From positions 79,602,524 to 79,666,523 of the forward strand of contig CM037877.1 in NCBI GenBank assembly GCA_021292165.1: a stretch of DNA of 64,000 nt, in the 5' to 3' direction. The notes below the pieces were generated by a model. The model was not told where the DNA came from and made no database searches. It worked only from the letters and a program-made list of their open reading frames with translations. Positions within the stretch are counted from its first letter, which is position 1; each line of letters starts with the position of its first letter. Below, one piece after another: positions 1 to 11,390 of this stretch. Source of the DNA: Shinisaurus crocodilurus. Lineage: Eukaryota > Chordata > Lepidosauria > Squamata > Shinisauridae. The position numbers and the translations under genes are program-made.

Positions 1-237
1 CCCATTAATATAGGACACCCCCCACCCTTATATGAAGCTCAGGTATTCCAAACCCCAATGTATATGAATTCACTGTGTGTGCCCTATGTAACCCCTATTA
101 GTATAACACTATATAAATAGCATGCCCGCTTATCTGAATATTTATCTGAATTCTTCAGAGGTTCCGCAGGCCAGTTGTATAAATGAGATTGCACTATAAC
201 AGGGAATTCAATCATCTCTCTATACAGTTAATTCTAA

Positions 238-240
<3 letters not shown>

Positions 241-310
<70 letters not shown>
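241..310. repeat. Compound microsatellite (CT)n(CA)n(TA)n
   Basis: Three dinucleotide runs abut without a break: CT, then CA, then TA. The flanks 1-240 and 311-1090 show no recognisable gene. A minus-strand open frame at 450-632 and a plus one at 610-840 are short, lack any family motif I know, and are left unassigned. Confidence 0.95.
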
Positions 311-1094
311 AATCTCCATGGTTTCTCTGCCCTAGATTTCTCTCTCTCTCTTATACTGCAGAGTTAATTTAGGGATGTGTATCATGTCTGTTCCCTCAAG
401 GTTGAAACAATAAGCTTTATCCGAAACTGACAAACGTAATTTTTCTTGTTCATATATGAATCCCTTGAATGTCATGGTGTGCTTGTCCTGCAATAATCAG
501 ACCAATCAGGGCCATGTCATTTAACACAGACCCATATTTTATTTTGTGACAAGCAGAAGCAACAAGGGGTGTAACCTCTATCCCAAAGCCGTTTGCACGC
601 TGCTGAATTATGTCATGGCCGCAGACATCCAATACTAGGCTTTCTCTAGTTTGCCTAAAGGACCTCCATGCTAGAAACCTTGGGAAGCAATTTGGTCCAG
701 TATTGGAAATGTTTCTTCACTCGTTGAAGGATTTAAAACATTCCAAAAGCATCTTACTGCAGAGTCTGCAGGGATCTGTACCTGGGACAGTCACGGTCAT
801 TCTCAAGGTCTATAAGAAAATGAATTACGGACGATCCTAGGGAATACGGTTTTCACTATGCCAATCCAGTTGACTTATTTCTTCTAAGCTTTTGCTTGTG
901 GGGAAGAAAATAATCAAAATCTATCAACATCATTTTACATTGGTAAAGAGCAAGTAGTAATCTACCATTCATTCACCCTCATGGAATGTTCATAAAAGTA
1001 AATGAATATGTTTTGCTATATGTTTACTATATTGTAATTTTGCTATATTGTATTTTTGCTATATTTTTACTATATATTGCTATATAATTTTACT

Positions 1095-1335
1095 ACATTG
1101 TAAGCTGCCTTGAGCACTCTGTTAACAGTGGAAAGGTGGGTTTTAAGAATCCAGTAAAAATCAATAATAAATAAAATCATATTGTACCCCATGGCATCCC
1201 AGTCCAGCCAGTAAGAGTGGGATGCTGTGTGCTAGAATATTATTTTAATTATTTATTTACTGGATTTTTTTTTTTTTTAAAAAACCCACCTTTCCACTCT
1301 TAACAAAATGTTCAGGGCAGTTTACAATATAGTAA
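1095..1335. repeat. Two LINE 3' tails (L2-type) in opposite orientation
   Basis: Positions 1095-1176 read as a plus-strand L2/CR1-group 3' end: a 'gctgccttgagc' block, then 'aaaggtggg', then an AATAAATAAA tail. Positions 1231-1335 carry the same blocks on the minus strand, so the two tails point towards each other across about 55 bp. These are fragments with no coding part. The clade (L2 rather than a SINE that borrowed its tail) is inferred from the tail alone. Confidence 0.55.
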
Positions 1336-1359
1336 AAAAACAAAATGTAAACAACAGTA

Positions 1360-1609
1360 CAGTAATACCTTGGATTGCAAGTAACTTGGTTTGAGAGCGT
1401 TTTGCAAGACAAGCAAATTTTTAAATATTTATTTATTTATTTATTACTTGATATACAAGCGATGTCTTGCAATATAAGTACTGTAGTATGGCTTAAATTA
1501 AAAATCTCTGTACAAATTTTTTTGGGGCGATTTCGTTTTGATATAAGAGTGTTTTGGATTACAAGCACGTTTCCGGAACGAATTATGCTCTCAATCCAAG
1601 GCATGACTG
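1360..1609 (+). mobile_element. Tigger/pogo-like MITE, copy 1
   Basis: A 250 bp non-coding element. It starts CAGTAATACCTTGGATTG and ends in the near-complement CAATCCAAGGCATGACTG, giving imperfect terminal inverted repeats. It is bounded by TA on both sides (1358-1359 and 1610-1611), the target duplication of Tc1/mariner-superfamily transposases. The CAGTMATGCCT-type end resembles Tigger ends. Close copies lie at 27814-28066 and 52329-52588. No transposase is encoded, so movement would need one supplied in trans. The short frames across it are not genes. Confidence 0.85.
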
Positions 1610-1611
1610 TA

Positions 1612-3900
1612 CAAGGAAACACATTAAGGGCGTAATCCAATCGGGATACTCGTAACCCTCTGAACTTTGGAGGATTACGGGCATCCTATGCAGGGTGGAA
1701 GGAGCGTGGAGGTGAAGGTTGCCTCTGCACTCCTCCTGCCCTACAAAACACTCAGATGGCTGATTTCAGCAGTCTAAGTGGGATGCCTCAGAGCATGAGG
1801 GAAGGAGGCTGAAGCACCACCAGGCGTCATCATATCTTGGTGTGCTGGTCTCTTCCATTCCCCGCTCCCCAGAATGCCCCCCAAATGCCCCCATGTCACT
1901 CTTGTGACCTCGCAGGTGCAGCTGGTGAGGCTCTTTCTGTGCTGGCTGTGAGGTGGGGCAGGAGGATCAGAGCTCCAATCCCCAGCTACGCGGTTGGAGT
2001 GCTAGTCTAGAGGCCATAGGATTGCTCTGCCCAATAAATAATAATGCATTAAAAAAAAAACAACTACTCCACAGGAGAGCAAAGCCAATATATCTGTAGC
2101 CTAAAACTATCATAGAGAAACCAGCATAGAGAAATGTTTGCAAATTAGTGCAAGTAGAACAAAATTCTAGTAAAAACAATATCCGATTCCATCAGTGAGC
2201 ATGTGACAGAATGAAAGATGCCTGACAATCCACAAACACAGATGGAACAGATTTAACAAAATCCATACATTCCTAGCTGTAGGTCAAAACATCTGGAGGG
2301 CCACAAGTTGCCAACACCTGTGCTACAGGAAGACATGTTACTTTGCTTCAGAGCAAGTTCTTAGAGGACATTACCTGCTTGCTCCATAGTAATGAAAGGG
2401 TTGTTTCAGAATTAATCTACTGATAATTTTTTTCTCTCAAGTAAGGGATATGCTTCATACCAGGTTAATCATCCAGTTAAAAATAAGCTGGGCTTGGTAG
2501 CTGGAACATTTACCCTCTACTTCAGTTTAGGATAAGCACACAGTTCCATTCCGATATCTGGTTGAATAGCTTAGATGGTACAGATGTAAGAAAATGTAAT
2601 ATTAGCCTTTTTGTAGCTCCAAAATACTTACCAAATTGGTTACCCACATAGAAATGTCAGCACTGTTTTTGTTTTTTTCTTTTTCATATGGATCCAAAGG
2701 CAACGTGTGCTCTGAATTAGATTAATTCCAAATGGTACTTTATGGTACTGTTTTGTAATCAATCTCCCAGGAAAATATTGTGATTAGAAGTGGGGGAACG
2801 TTTTACTCATAAAAGATCAAACACATTTGTGTCAGCAATCTGCCAGGAAGTTCTCCTGAGCAATCCTCACTGAAATGAATGGGAGGCTGTACTTGATGAT
2901 CAGCAGGAACAGCACTGAGCACTTGGCTTGGGAATGGATTGAACTTTTTAGAGTTAGGAACCATGTGCAAAGCTCATATTTGCATACACTAGTTCTGATC
3001 CAACCAGGGATACACCAGTGGAAGTCTTTTTCTGCATACATATATCCCACAGCTGGACAAGGAAGTATATCTTCATCGGGACATATGATAAATTTATTTC
3101 AGTTTGTTTGTTTTTATCACAGTTTACCCATTTCATGCTTCCCGGACCCAAATGTGGACCCAAACATGATCTATAGTCAAAGTCCATGCATTTCTGAGCT
3201 TGTGATGAGATTCATGGAACAAAAAAAAATGAGTTCAAGCATTTTGAAAACTGTGCATGAACATATGCCTACTTAAGGGAAATGTGCACAAACATGATTT
3301 AATCAATGGGAGAAAAATGCACGAATTTAAAAAATGTGCACAATTTATGTGTACATTTGGAAAAAAGGAACACAAAACTATACACAAATTTTCAAGTGAA
3401 AAGAAAAGAAAAAACAAAGCTCATAATCAGATGTGGACATGGGTCAGGATGAGCTTTGAAATTGAATTCAAAGAACTTCAACAAGCTTGGGTTTTATTGA
3501 TTCGCACATCCCTATCAGATATAGGTCTTGAATAATGCAAAGTCTCACTAATACGCTGTGCCCCATTTGGTCACATGCTTAATATAGATGCATGTGGACA
3601 CACAAGCCTAAAGGTGGGGTAAAGCAGTAAATGCAGATAAGGGTCCAAGGTACTTGGGCAGTATCCAATGCTGCCCCTCTGCTCCTGTCTGATCTGTTGC
3701 ACATGTGGGAATGACAGCTCGTGCAACAGAAAGCTAACAGTTTGAAAAGCAACCCCAGAAACAAGCAGATCAGGACAGGTCTACGGAGCTTTCTTCTGCA
3801 ACTGACCTGTTGAACATTTCTGCTCATTAGGATTGCTTTCCGAACTGCCAGCTCCCTGTTGTGCTAGTGGTGGGTCCCGCTGGTGTGCAGTCCGGATTGG
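1612..3900. other. Unassigned non-coding stretch
   Basis: No frame here has family motifs. Around 3200-3420 there is a run of 'tgtgcaca/aatgtgcac' motifs resembling tracts at 5020-5110, 8770-9000 and 10820-11220, which suggests decayed copies of one repeat family of unknown type. The rest shows nothing I can name. Confidence 0.5.
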
Positions 3901-3905
3901 ATACT

Positions 3906-3962
3906 GCTGTGTGTGTGTGTGTGTGTGTACGTTTATTATTTACATACACATACACATACACT

Positions 3963-3990
<28 letters not shown>
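3906..3990. repeat. Inverted (GT)n / (CA)n microsatellite pair
   Basis: A GT run (3906-3930) is followed, after about 30 bp, by a CA run (3962-3990). Transcribed, the two could pair as a long hairpin. The overlapping open frames on both strands (His-Thr and Val-Cys runs) are microsatellite artefacts. Confidence 0.9.
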
Positions 3991-3995
<5 letters not shown>

Positions 3996-6480
3996 ATACT
4001 AACATAGAAAATCTGCAAGAACACAAGATGCCAATACAAGCAAGGCCTATAACAGTTTTTTCATCATTAACTTTTTACCAAAGCGTACCTTTCCCATTGC
4101 CCCCTTAAGAATGTCTTCCAAAGAGCATTTGCCATGTATTTCTTGAATGGCAACTATTGCTATCCCCTCTTACATAGTCCTCTAGTCTAGCATTAACAAC
4201 ACTGATATGCTCCATTCAGTGGAAAACACTTCCATTTTCAGGAGAAAAAGCCTACAGAAACAGATGCCATTTCGAATAGAGAATTTTGATGCCAAAAACA
4301 TAGGGTGGGAAATGGGGGGGGGGGGGAATTAGGAAGCTGGCTGGCAGCTAGCCAGGGGACTATTACGTGCAACTGATTACACACGTTTATTTTGCTGTAC
4401 GTATACGGTGGTCTTCATACCCTTTCACATATTTCTGCACACAATTTTCATTCATGCCTCTTCCTATCTGGAAGTGATTTACATGCTGGGAACAGCTTTG
4501 GCTTTCTGCGAAAGAGCTTGAAAAGTTCTGCAGGCTGCTTCACAAGTTATACAGATAATGAACACACCACCACATGCTCACAGAACGTTTGAGAGGGAAA
4601 AACACACTTCATTTCTCTGAATGCCTCTATGTAGTAGTGCAGGATGCCGTTCTTGGCTCTGGGGCCTTGCAGTCACAGTGTATATACACAGTATACAGGT
4701 GGACGTGAGGAAGAAGGAACATACCTGCTGACTTTGTACAAGAGAAAAGCCCCCCTAAAAAGCTGTTCAAAAATGTGGACAAGCTGAGCCTGCCATAGTG
4801 AAGGCAGGCAACCTCGCATTTGCATTTGTTTCTAAAGCCATCACCCAGCCCTCAGTGCTTTCCAGTCTTTTCGCACCAGGCAGAACATTGCCAAAAGGAA
4901 GTCAGAATGAGGTACCTTTCAAAGCAATGCTTTTTGGCTTGGAATGGACTTCGGGATGTACAGACTTTGTTAAATCCATTCCGTCTGTGTTTCGCAGATT
5001 GTCAGGAGCCTTTCATTCCATCGCCTGCTCAGTGACGGAATCGGATTTTGCACAAATGCATTTGTACACATTTGCGCAAATTTGCACTTCCAAAAAAGCA
5101 CAAATCCCCCCCCCCCGCTGAACATTTTTACACTTTAGTCTATGGGGGGAAATGAGCATTTTTAGTTGGCAGTTTTTTAAATTTCATTCTTTTCTATGAC
5201 TAAATTTGAATAAAATTACAGAAAGTTAAAAAAAAGAAGAAGAAGAGGTCTGCAAGTCGACTGAAACCACATGACTCAGGAAAAGACCATCCACTGCAGA
5301 ATCCATGGGTCAGATCATAGAATTCTGAAATTCCACAAACTTGGCACTGCTGTTGAGAAAGCCCTGCTTCAAGTGGGTGTCCACCATGCTTCATTTGACA
5401 GTCAAGCAAGTCTTCTTGCACTATGATAGCAGAACAGATGATACTCCATGATCCTTGTAAAAGCTTCTGTGCCTGTCTGTGTAGATCATTGGGAGTTTTT
5501 ACGATCTAAAACAACATAAGATCTAAAAACAGTCAACACCTTCCTTCCTCCTGTTGTTGCCTTGCTCCGTTCTCACTGCACAGGCTCTGGATTTGGCACA
5601 GAAGGTGGCTTTCACATCTGCTTATCAATATACTTGTCCAAAAGACTTGTGCTGTAATCGGACACCGGCAAGTTGTTCATGTGCAATGGCATTGCTGTAC
5701 TCATATTAGCAGGGACAATTGATCAGGGTTGCATCTGCATTGGTGAGTTTACAATAGTCCTGGGTTCAATGAAAAGTGAGACACAGTTCAGTCATGGTTA
5801 TGGAAGGCAGCATGGCAATGTAAAGGAATAATGGCAAGCAGTTTCCACAACTGGAGCAGGTGCGCCTTCCCCACGCAAGTTCCATTTGTTATATGTTACA
5901 CCAGCTGCGCTAGAACAGGGCACATAGCTCACTTCCTCTACCTCTCCATATCAAGGTAATACAAAAAGCAAGCCAAAGTTTCTTTATAAACCTTGGTGTT
6001 CCTTTGTTTAAAAGAACACTTGGCTGTATAAGGTTCACATTATGTGTATCTCCATCTTAATTTTTTAAATATTTTTTTTTACTTTGAAAATGCAAATTTG
6101 TATAATTCAAAAATGTATGCTTCCAGCATGTTAAACATTAGTAGTTCAAATGAAGATATTGCCTCAGTTACTCAGCTTTTCATATTGAGATCAACATGGC
6201 TAGAGAGGTTGTGAATTTAAAGGCGATGGGATTTGTGTCCATATATATATATATATATATTTAACATAAAGATTCTTCAAAATCATACGGTATACAAAAA
6301 CACAACAATGAGTATTTGATACTGAACATCTAATGAAGCAAATTCTGTAATTTCTTCCTTTCACATGTCAATCGGTATCCCACGCTCAGTGTTCAGCAAC
6401 ATTGTTACTTTAATGTTACTTCTTGTGGAACACACATATCTTTTGACATGAAATCTACTTTACAAGATGGAAAGAAATGC
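3991..6480. other. Unassigned non-coding stretch
   Basis: No gene or well-bounded element was recognised. It contains a G homopolymer near 4313-4326, a C homopolymer near 5107-5116 and a TA run near 6241-6260. Positions 5040-5110 hold another 'cacaaatgcatttg' tract of the unknown family noted at 3200-3420. Confidence 0.5.
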
Positions 6481-6483
6481 CTA

Positions 6484-6573
6484 ATAGTGCACTCCTGTCT
6501 GTGCTTACTCAAAAAGTAAGTCCCACTGAGTTCAATTGGACTTATTCCCAGGTAAGAGTGCACAGGATTGCAA
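6484..6573. repeat. Short MITE-like unit with 'caggattgca' end
   Basis: A 'taagtcccactgagttcaattgg' core lies between TAGTGCACTCCTG on the left and its approximate complement CACAGGATTGCA on the right. Related fragments appear near 27490-27550, 28340-28410, 35720-35785 and 44795-44895. They look like one abundant short family. I cannot assign its transposase class because no clear target duplication is visible. Confidence 0.5.
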
Positions 6574-7481
6574 CCTAAGAATATTATGAAAACCACTTTC
6601 TGAATGTTACATGACATCAAGGTTTGCTTTATGGAACAACTTGTGACAATAAAAATCCAACCTGCCAAGCTATTCTTGATATAGGTAGAGGTGAAAGGGA
6701 AATCTAAAATGGTGACTGGTAGGCTACTTTCTTTTCTGTTGCTCTTATCTCTACAGCTAAATGCTTGCAGTTATCCTTTCATTCATGTGGAAAATAGTTC
6801 TTAGGAAGTTACAGGATAGATCCACTTCAGAGGCGATAAATAAATAGAGATCGTCCAGAAAGATTAGTCAGTGTTTTGCTCTCAAGCTTCAGCTGGCTAG
6901 GCAAGGATTTGGCTTGATCTGGAATTTGGTTTGTCAGATTCAGTCATCTGAGAGTTATAGAATTAAAGGGTCTTATGATGTAGCAAGACAAGAACCATTA
7001 TTCTTGCCTTTCTCACAAACTCATGGAAAGCTTCCAATTCTCTCCACCAGTTAGGACTTATTTCCTATCTGTTCTTCTCTCAGATACGGTCCTTTACATG
7101 CGTTGCTTTCCTTGCATCTACCCTGCTCTCTTCCTCTTGTCATGGCTATATGGGCTAACCCTCTGATTCAATAACCTCCAATGCCTATTTGTCCTCCCTC
7201 AATTCCCCAGAAAGCACCCACAGAACTGTAATCTGCATTTCCCCCTTCATTATTCACAGTGCAATATTCTATCCTACATGGCTTCATTCTTATCTCACCT
7301 GGACATTTCTTGATTCTTCAGCAACACAGCACTGATAAGCAGAGTCTACATTCTTGTGATGGCGGAAGGAAATGTGGGATCTCATACTGGGGGCGGGAGC
7401 GGAATTGAAAGAAACAAAACACATGGTCAGGAGCAGAGCTGACATGAATTTGAAATTTATTTATTTATGAATATATGACAC

Positions 7482-7865
7482 GCCATGCTAAATCAGACTA
7501 GGGGTCCACCTTGTCCAATATTCTGTTCACACAATGGCCAGCCAGCTGCCTGTGGGGAAACCCACAAGTGGGACATGTATGCAATAGCACTATCCCACTC
7601 ATGTTCCCTAGCAACTGGTATATAGAGGCATACTGCCTCTGATGCTGGAGGTAGCACATAGCCATCAGGACTAGTAGCCATTTTTTTAGCCGCCTTCTCT
7701 ATGAATTTGCCTAATTCCCTTTCAACGTCAACCAAATTGGTGGCCATCACAACAACTTATGATAGAAAACTCCATAGTTTTTAACTATGCATTTTGTGTG
7801 CACTTCCTTTATTTATCCTGAATCTCCCACCAATCAGCTTCATGGGATGACCCTGATTTCTAGTA

Positions 7866-7913
<48 letters not shown>

Positions 7914-8048
7914 TCTCCCTACCTACTGTCTCCGCACCATGCATAATTTTGTACACCTCTATCATGTCTCTTCTTACTTGCCTTTTTTTCTAAGCTAAAC
8001 AGCCCCAGATGTTGTAACCTTTCCTCACAGGGGAGTTGCTCCATTAAT
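7482..8048 (-). mobile_element. CR1 LINE 3'-end fragment
   Basis: Read on the minus strand this is a CR1 3' region: 'atgttgtaac...cccagatg', 'catgatagaggtgtacaaaattatgca', and 'gaacttgggg'-type blocks known from amniote CR1 3' ends. It is 5'-truncated, as most CR1 copies are, and encodes nothing. Its internal 'gagagagg' segment has expanded into the GA microsatellite at 7869-7911. The short frame at 7493-7750 (minus) is a decayed piece of this element, not a gene. Confidence 0.75.
7869..7911. repeat. (GA)n microsatellite inside CR1
   Basis: About 21 GA units replace what is normally a short GAGAGGG-type stretch of the CR1 3' region. The flanking CR1 sequence is continuous on both sides, so the run grew in place rather than being inserted. 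Confidence 0.9.
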
Positions 8049-11000
8049 TTATTATTTATATTTCTATGCTGCACTGGTTGCAAAGCTGTGCTTAAACTCT
8101 AGTCAGAGACCAGACCAGCAAGTCAAAATCACCCAGCAGAGCTGGACAGTGAAGACCTGCACTCATGCTGTGTGACACAAAAAACATAGGTTGAGGATGT
8201 AGTCATGTAGAACCATGTAGGCCAAGGGCCTGAAGACCTGATACCAGGTAATTGGCAGAATGTGAATGGCTGACAGTCCTTCAGAGACCAGCATTTTACA
8301 TAAGACACAAGAAGCTATGGAGAAGTCTCTTTTGAAGTTGTCCAAACACTTTTGATAGGTCCCCCCCCCCACTCCCTGGGCTAGTAGGCGGAGGATCTCA
8401 TAGTAAAGGAGTTACAAAGCTACCTGGCAAACTTAGTGCCACACAGATTTTTAACTTTTAAGGGGGTCCTCCCCTCTGAAACTGTCCAAGTGGGCTGGTC
8501 AAGTTGGGTAATTTAAAGGCACTGGGTGATGCTACCAATGGTATCATCAATGGGATTTGCCCCCCTTTTAAAAGTCAGGGCTGTCCCTACCATGTAGCAT
8601 GGGGAAGCCAGCTGTTTCAGTTGGCGGAATTTGGAGGGATAGATGAAAGCGTGTGATGAGTGAATGAGCAAAGCTCGACCTCCTCAAGGTTCTCAAAATT
8701 CCACCTTGAAGCTTATTTTGATTCTTATCTGTATCCTATTGCAAGCTTTGGTTTTTGTATTTCTTCTGGCATGAAAATTAGTGCATATTTCCCCAAATGT
8801 CTGCATCAATTGCGTGCATTTTGAAATGTAAACATTTTCTTCCATTGATTAAAGCATGTTTGTGCGCATTTTTCAAAACTACTGATTTCCCCGCCCCCTC
8901 ATGCACATTTTTCAAATGTATGCATTTTCCAAACACATTCCCCCCCTGCAAATTGAATTGCAAGCTCGGAAATGTATGGATTTCACCTGCAGATTGCATT
9001 ATGCATTCATGTCCACGTTTGCTTCCAGGAGGTGCGAACTGGGCAAATTCTGGTCAAAACCAAACTGAAACTAATTTTACAGATATCCCTAATGAATGAA
9101 GGAAATGATGTCTGAATGGTGCAGTGAGATTTTTTTTAAAGCATTGGCCCTAATAACAGTAAGGAGAGGCACTATTTGGTGCTTTGCTTCAGAAAGCAAA
9201 ATATCTCTGGCTGGCAACATTTAAGGTGGCAGAAAATAGGATGTCCCACCTACATGCACCATTGCTACTACCACACCCATCTTTGGCTTACCAAAAGAGC
9301 CAATGGCAAGATTACGCTAAAGAAAAATGTGTCAGGAACCCAGTGGGTGTTCCTGAAGGCAATTTTTGTCTGGCCATTAATTTTGAGGAGACCACTGGGT
9401 GGGGAGACCCGAGGTGAGTCCTAATCGAAGTCTGTGTGACTGTTTTTTGTCACAGGCTCTGCAGAGCTCAAATGGTGTAAGCAGTTTACTAAGGCATTAC
9501 AGTTCAGACTGTTAAGGAAAATCTGGTACTCTGGTGATAATGTGTATATTCGTTCAGTGTAAATGACTAAGTTCAAAAAAACATGCAATGAATCATGGTT
9601 GCAAGGCCAGACTTGCTTTGATTAACTACACTGGTATAATGAAATCCAACAGAGCAATCACGGAAACATTTAGCTCCAAATGTAAATCTTCTTGAACTCG
9701 GGGGGGGGGGAGCATGTTAGGCAATGAGAGGTGGCATATAATAAAGCCATATTTCACATAATGAAAGTGGAGGCAGCTGTAAAGAAAAGGGAATGTTTAA
9801 AAGTTGCTCTGCTGTGTTTGGCAAGCAAAAATGGGTTATTTTAAATGTGTCAATCATGATAATCCAACATATTTTTAATCTAAAGGTCAATAGAAGCAGT
9901 TTCTGCAGCGGTTACAGTAGTTATGCCAAATATGAAAGCAAGCATTTAGAAGATGATTTAGAGTATTAATACATCAACACAATGTGTCTTGGAGAATTAA
10001 TCTCAGCATTACATTGAAGAGCATAGCTTTATCTAGGTAAGAGAATTTTATTAAAAAATGTACCAATATAACCCGTGACACTTTCGCTTCAGCAAGGTTT
10101 CTGTGCAGAATTTTCTGTATCTCAAGCATGGTGGGTGGTGGGAGGATGCACATTTCTACCAAGATAGAACAGTTCTGTCTCAGTGAATCCAGGAGCTACT
10201 TGCTTCCAATACTGGAACATTTATTTATTTATTTGTATCCTGCCGTTCTGCAAAAAATAAAAATAAAAAATGGCATTCAAGGTGGCTTAACATGAAGGTT
10301 TCTCAAAATGGTTACTGATTGTAAATATGAACTTTCTTCCCTTGGGGAAGTTCAGCAGAGCTGCTGTTCATGTTAAACATATGCCGTGGAGAGTCTAATA
10401 ATTGCACTCAATGTAGTATAAATGAAAATATTACTCTATTTCCCCCCTTGTCCTGTGTGTGTGTGTGTGTGTGTGTGTGTTTAGATGGTGAAGAAAAATT
10501 TGATTTTTTGAGAAATAAAAATTAGACCATGTCTAATGCTGTTTTCACAAGAAAGAATTTAATGTGCGTTGACTGGCTGGCCCCAGAAATGTTTTGGAGA
10601 AGCATAGGAACACCAGTAGAAGCAGATTAACTTTTAGTGGGTCTCAGGGCCTAAATGCTTTTGATGGTTTTGTACCTAGTTTTATACATGGCATTTTACA
10701 GAGCCAATTACTGGAGGGAATGGAACACAGACACAATAGAAACAAGTGCAATGACGTGCATAGGCTTCGTGTCTAGGGCCTGCTTTTTGGAGTACATAAC
10801 TCCAATATTATTTGATCTTAGGGATGAACAAATCTGTCAAGTTCAATTCTGCTCAGGTTCTCATTTTTCCTACATTAGGTTTGTTCCATCTCATTTTTGT
10901 ATCAGTTTGCAAATGTGTTTTTTTTTAAAGTCCACATGAAAATTCATACAAATTATTGTACGTGTTTATCTAAATGCATACATTTTTGTACACGTTTCTA

Positions 11001-11256
11001 AATATACAATTTTTTATGATATGGTTTTGCGCACACATCCGCTAATAGACGCATTTTTGTGCTCACATTTCCCTGTTATATGCTTTTGTGTGTGCATTTG
11101 TGTGCAAAATATGGGAAAGTATGCATATCACTGTATCATTGCATTCTAATTCACGCATAGGTTCAAGAAGTGCAAGGAAGTGACAATTTCAGAAGTTCAC
11201 ATTAAATTGTCAATCCAAAACAATTCTCACCCAAACCTATTTGATCTGCACCAGCT
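8049..11256. other. Non-coding stretch with decayed repeats
   Basis: No gene was recognised. It holds an antisense LINE tail near 10207-10292 (TTTATTTATTTATTTG then 'ggcattcaaggtggctta'), a GT run at 10448-10480, and two tracts (8770-9000 and 10820-11220) rich in 'tgtgcgcattt/tgcatac' that look like one AT-rich DNA-element family. The second tract begins at a TAGGGATGAAC end near 10819. The L1 at 11271 is inserted just after it. Confidence 0.45.
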
Positions 11257-11390
11257 ACTTGTTTGTTTTCTTTTTTTTTTTTTTTTTTTTTAAATATTTT
11301 ATTAAATTTTAAAACAATACAAAGAAAATAACATACACACATAACTAATATTGTGCTCCCATCACCATGGGACCAAACAATCCAATAACT

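Noticed and set aside
450..840. Short open frames on both strands that might be an exon
   Set aside because: No recognisable domain, no splice-site support, and the longer minus-strand context is broken by stops.
1375..1640. Overlapping frames also found at 27741-28103
   Set aside because: The same frames occur in both copies of a non-coding Tigger-like MITE, so they are not genes.
3827..4108. Open frames rich in Val-Cys and His-Thr
   Set aside because: They are translations of GT/CA microsatellites.
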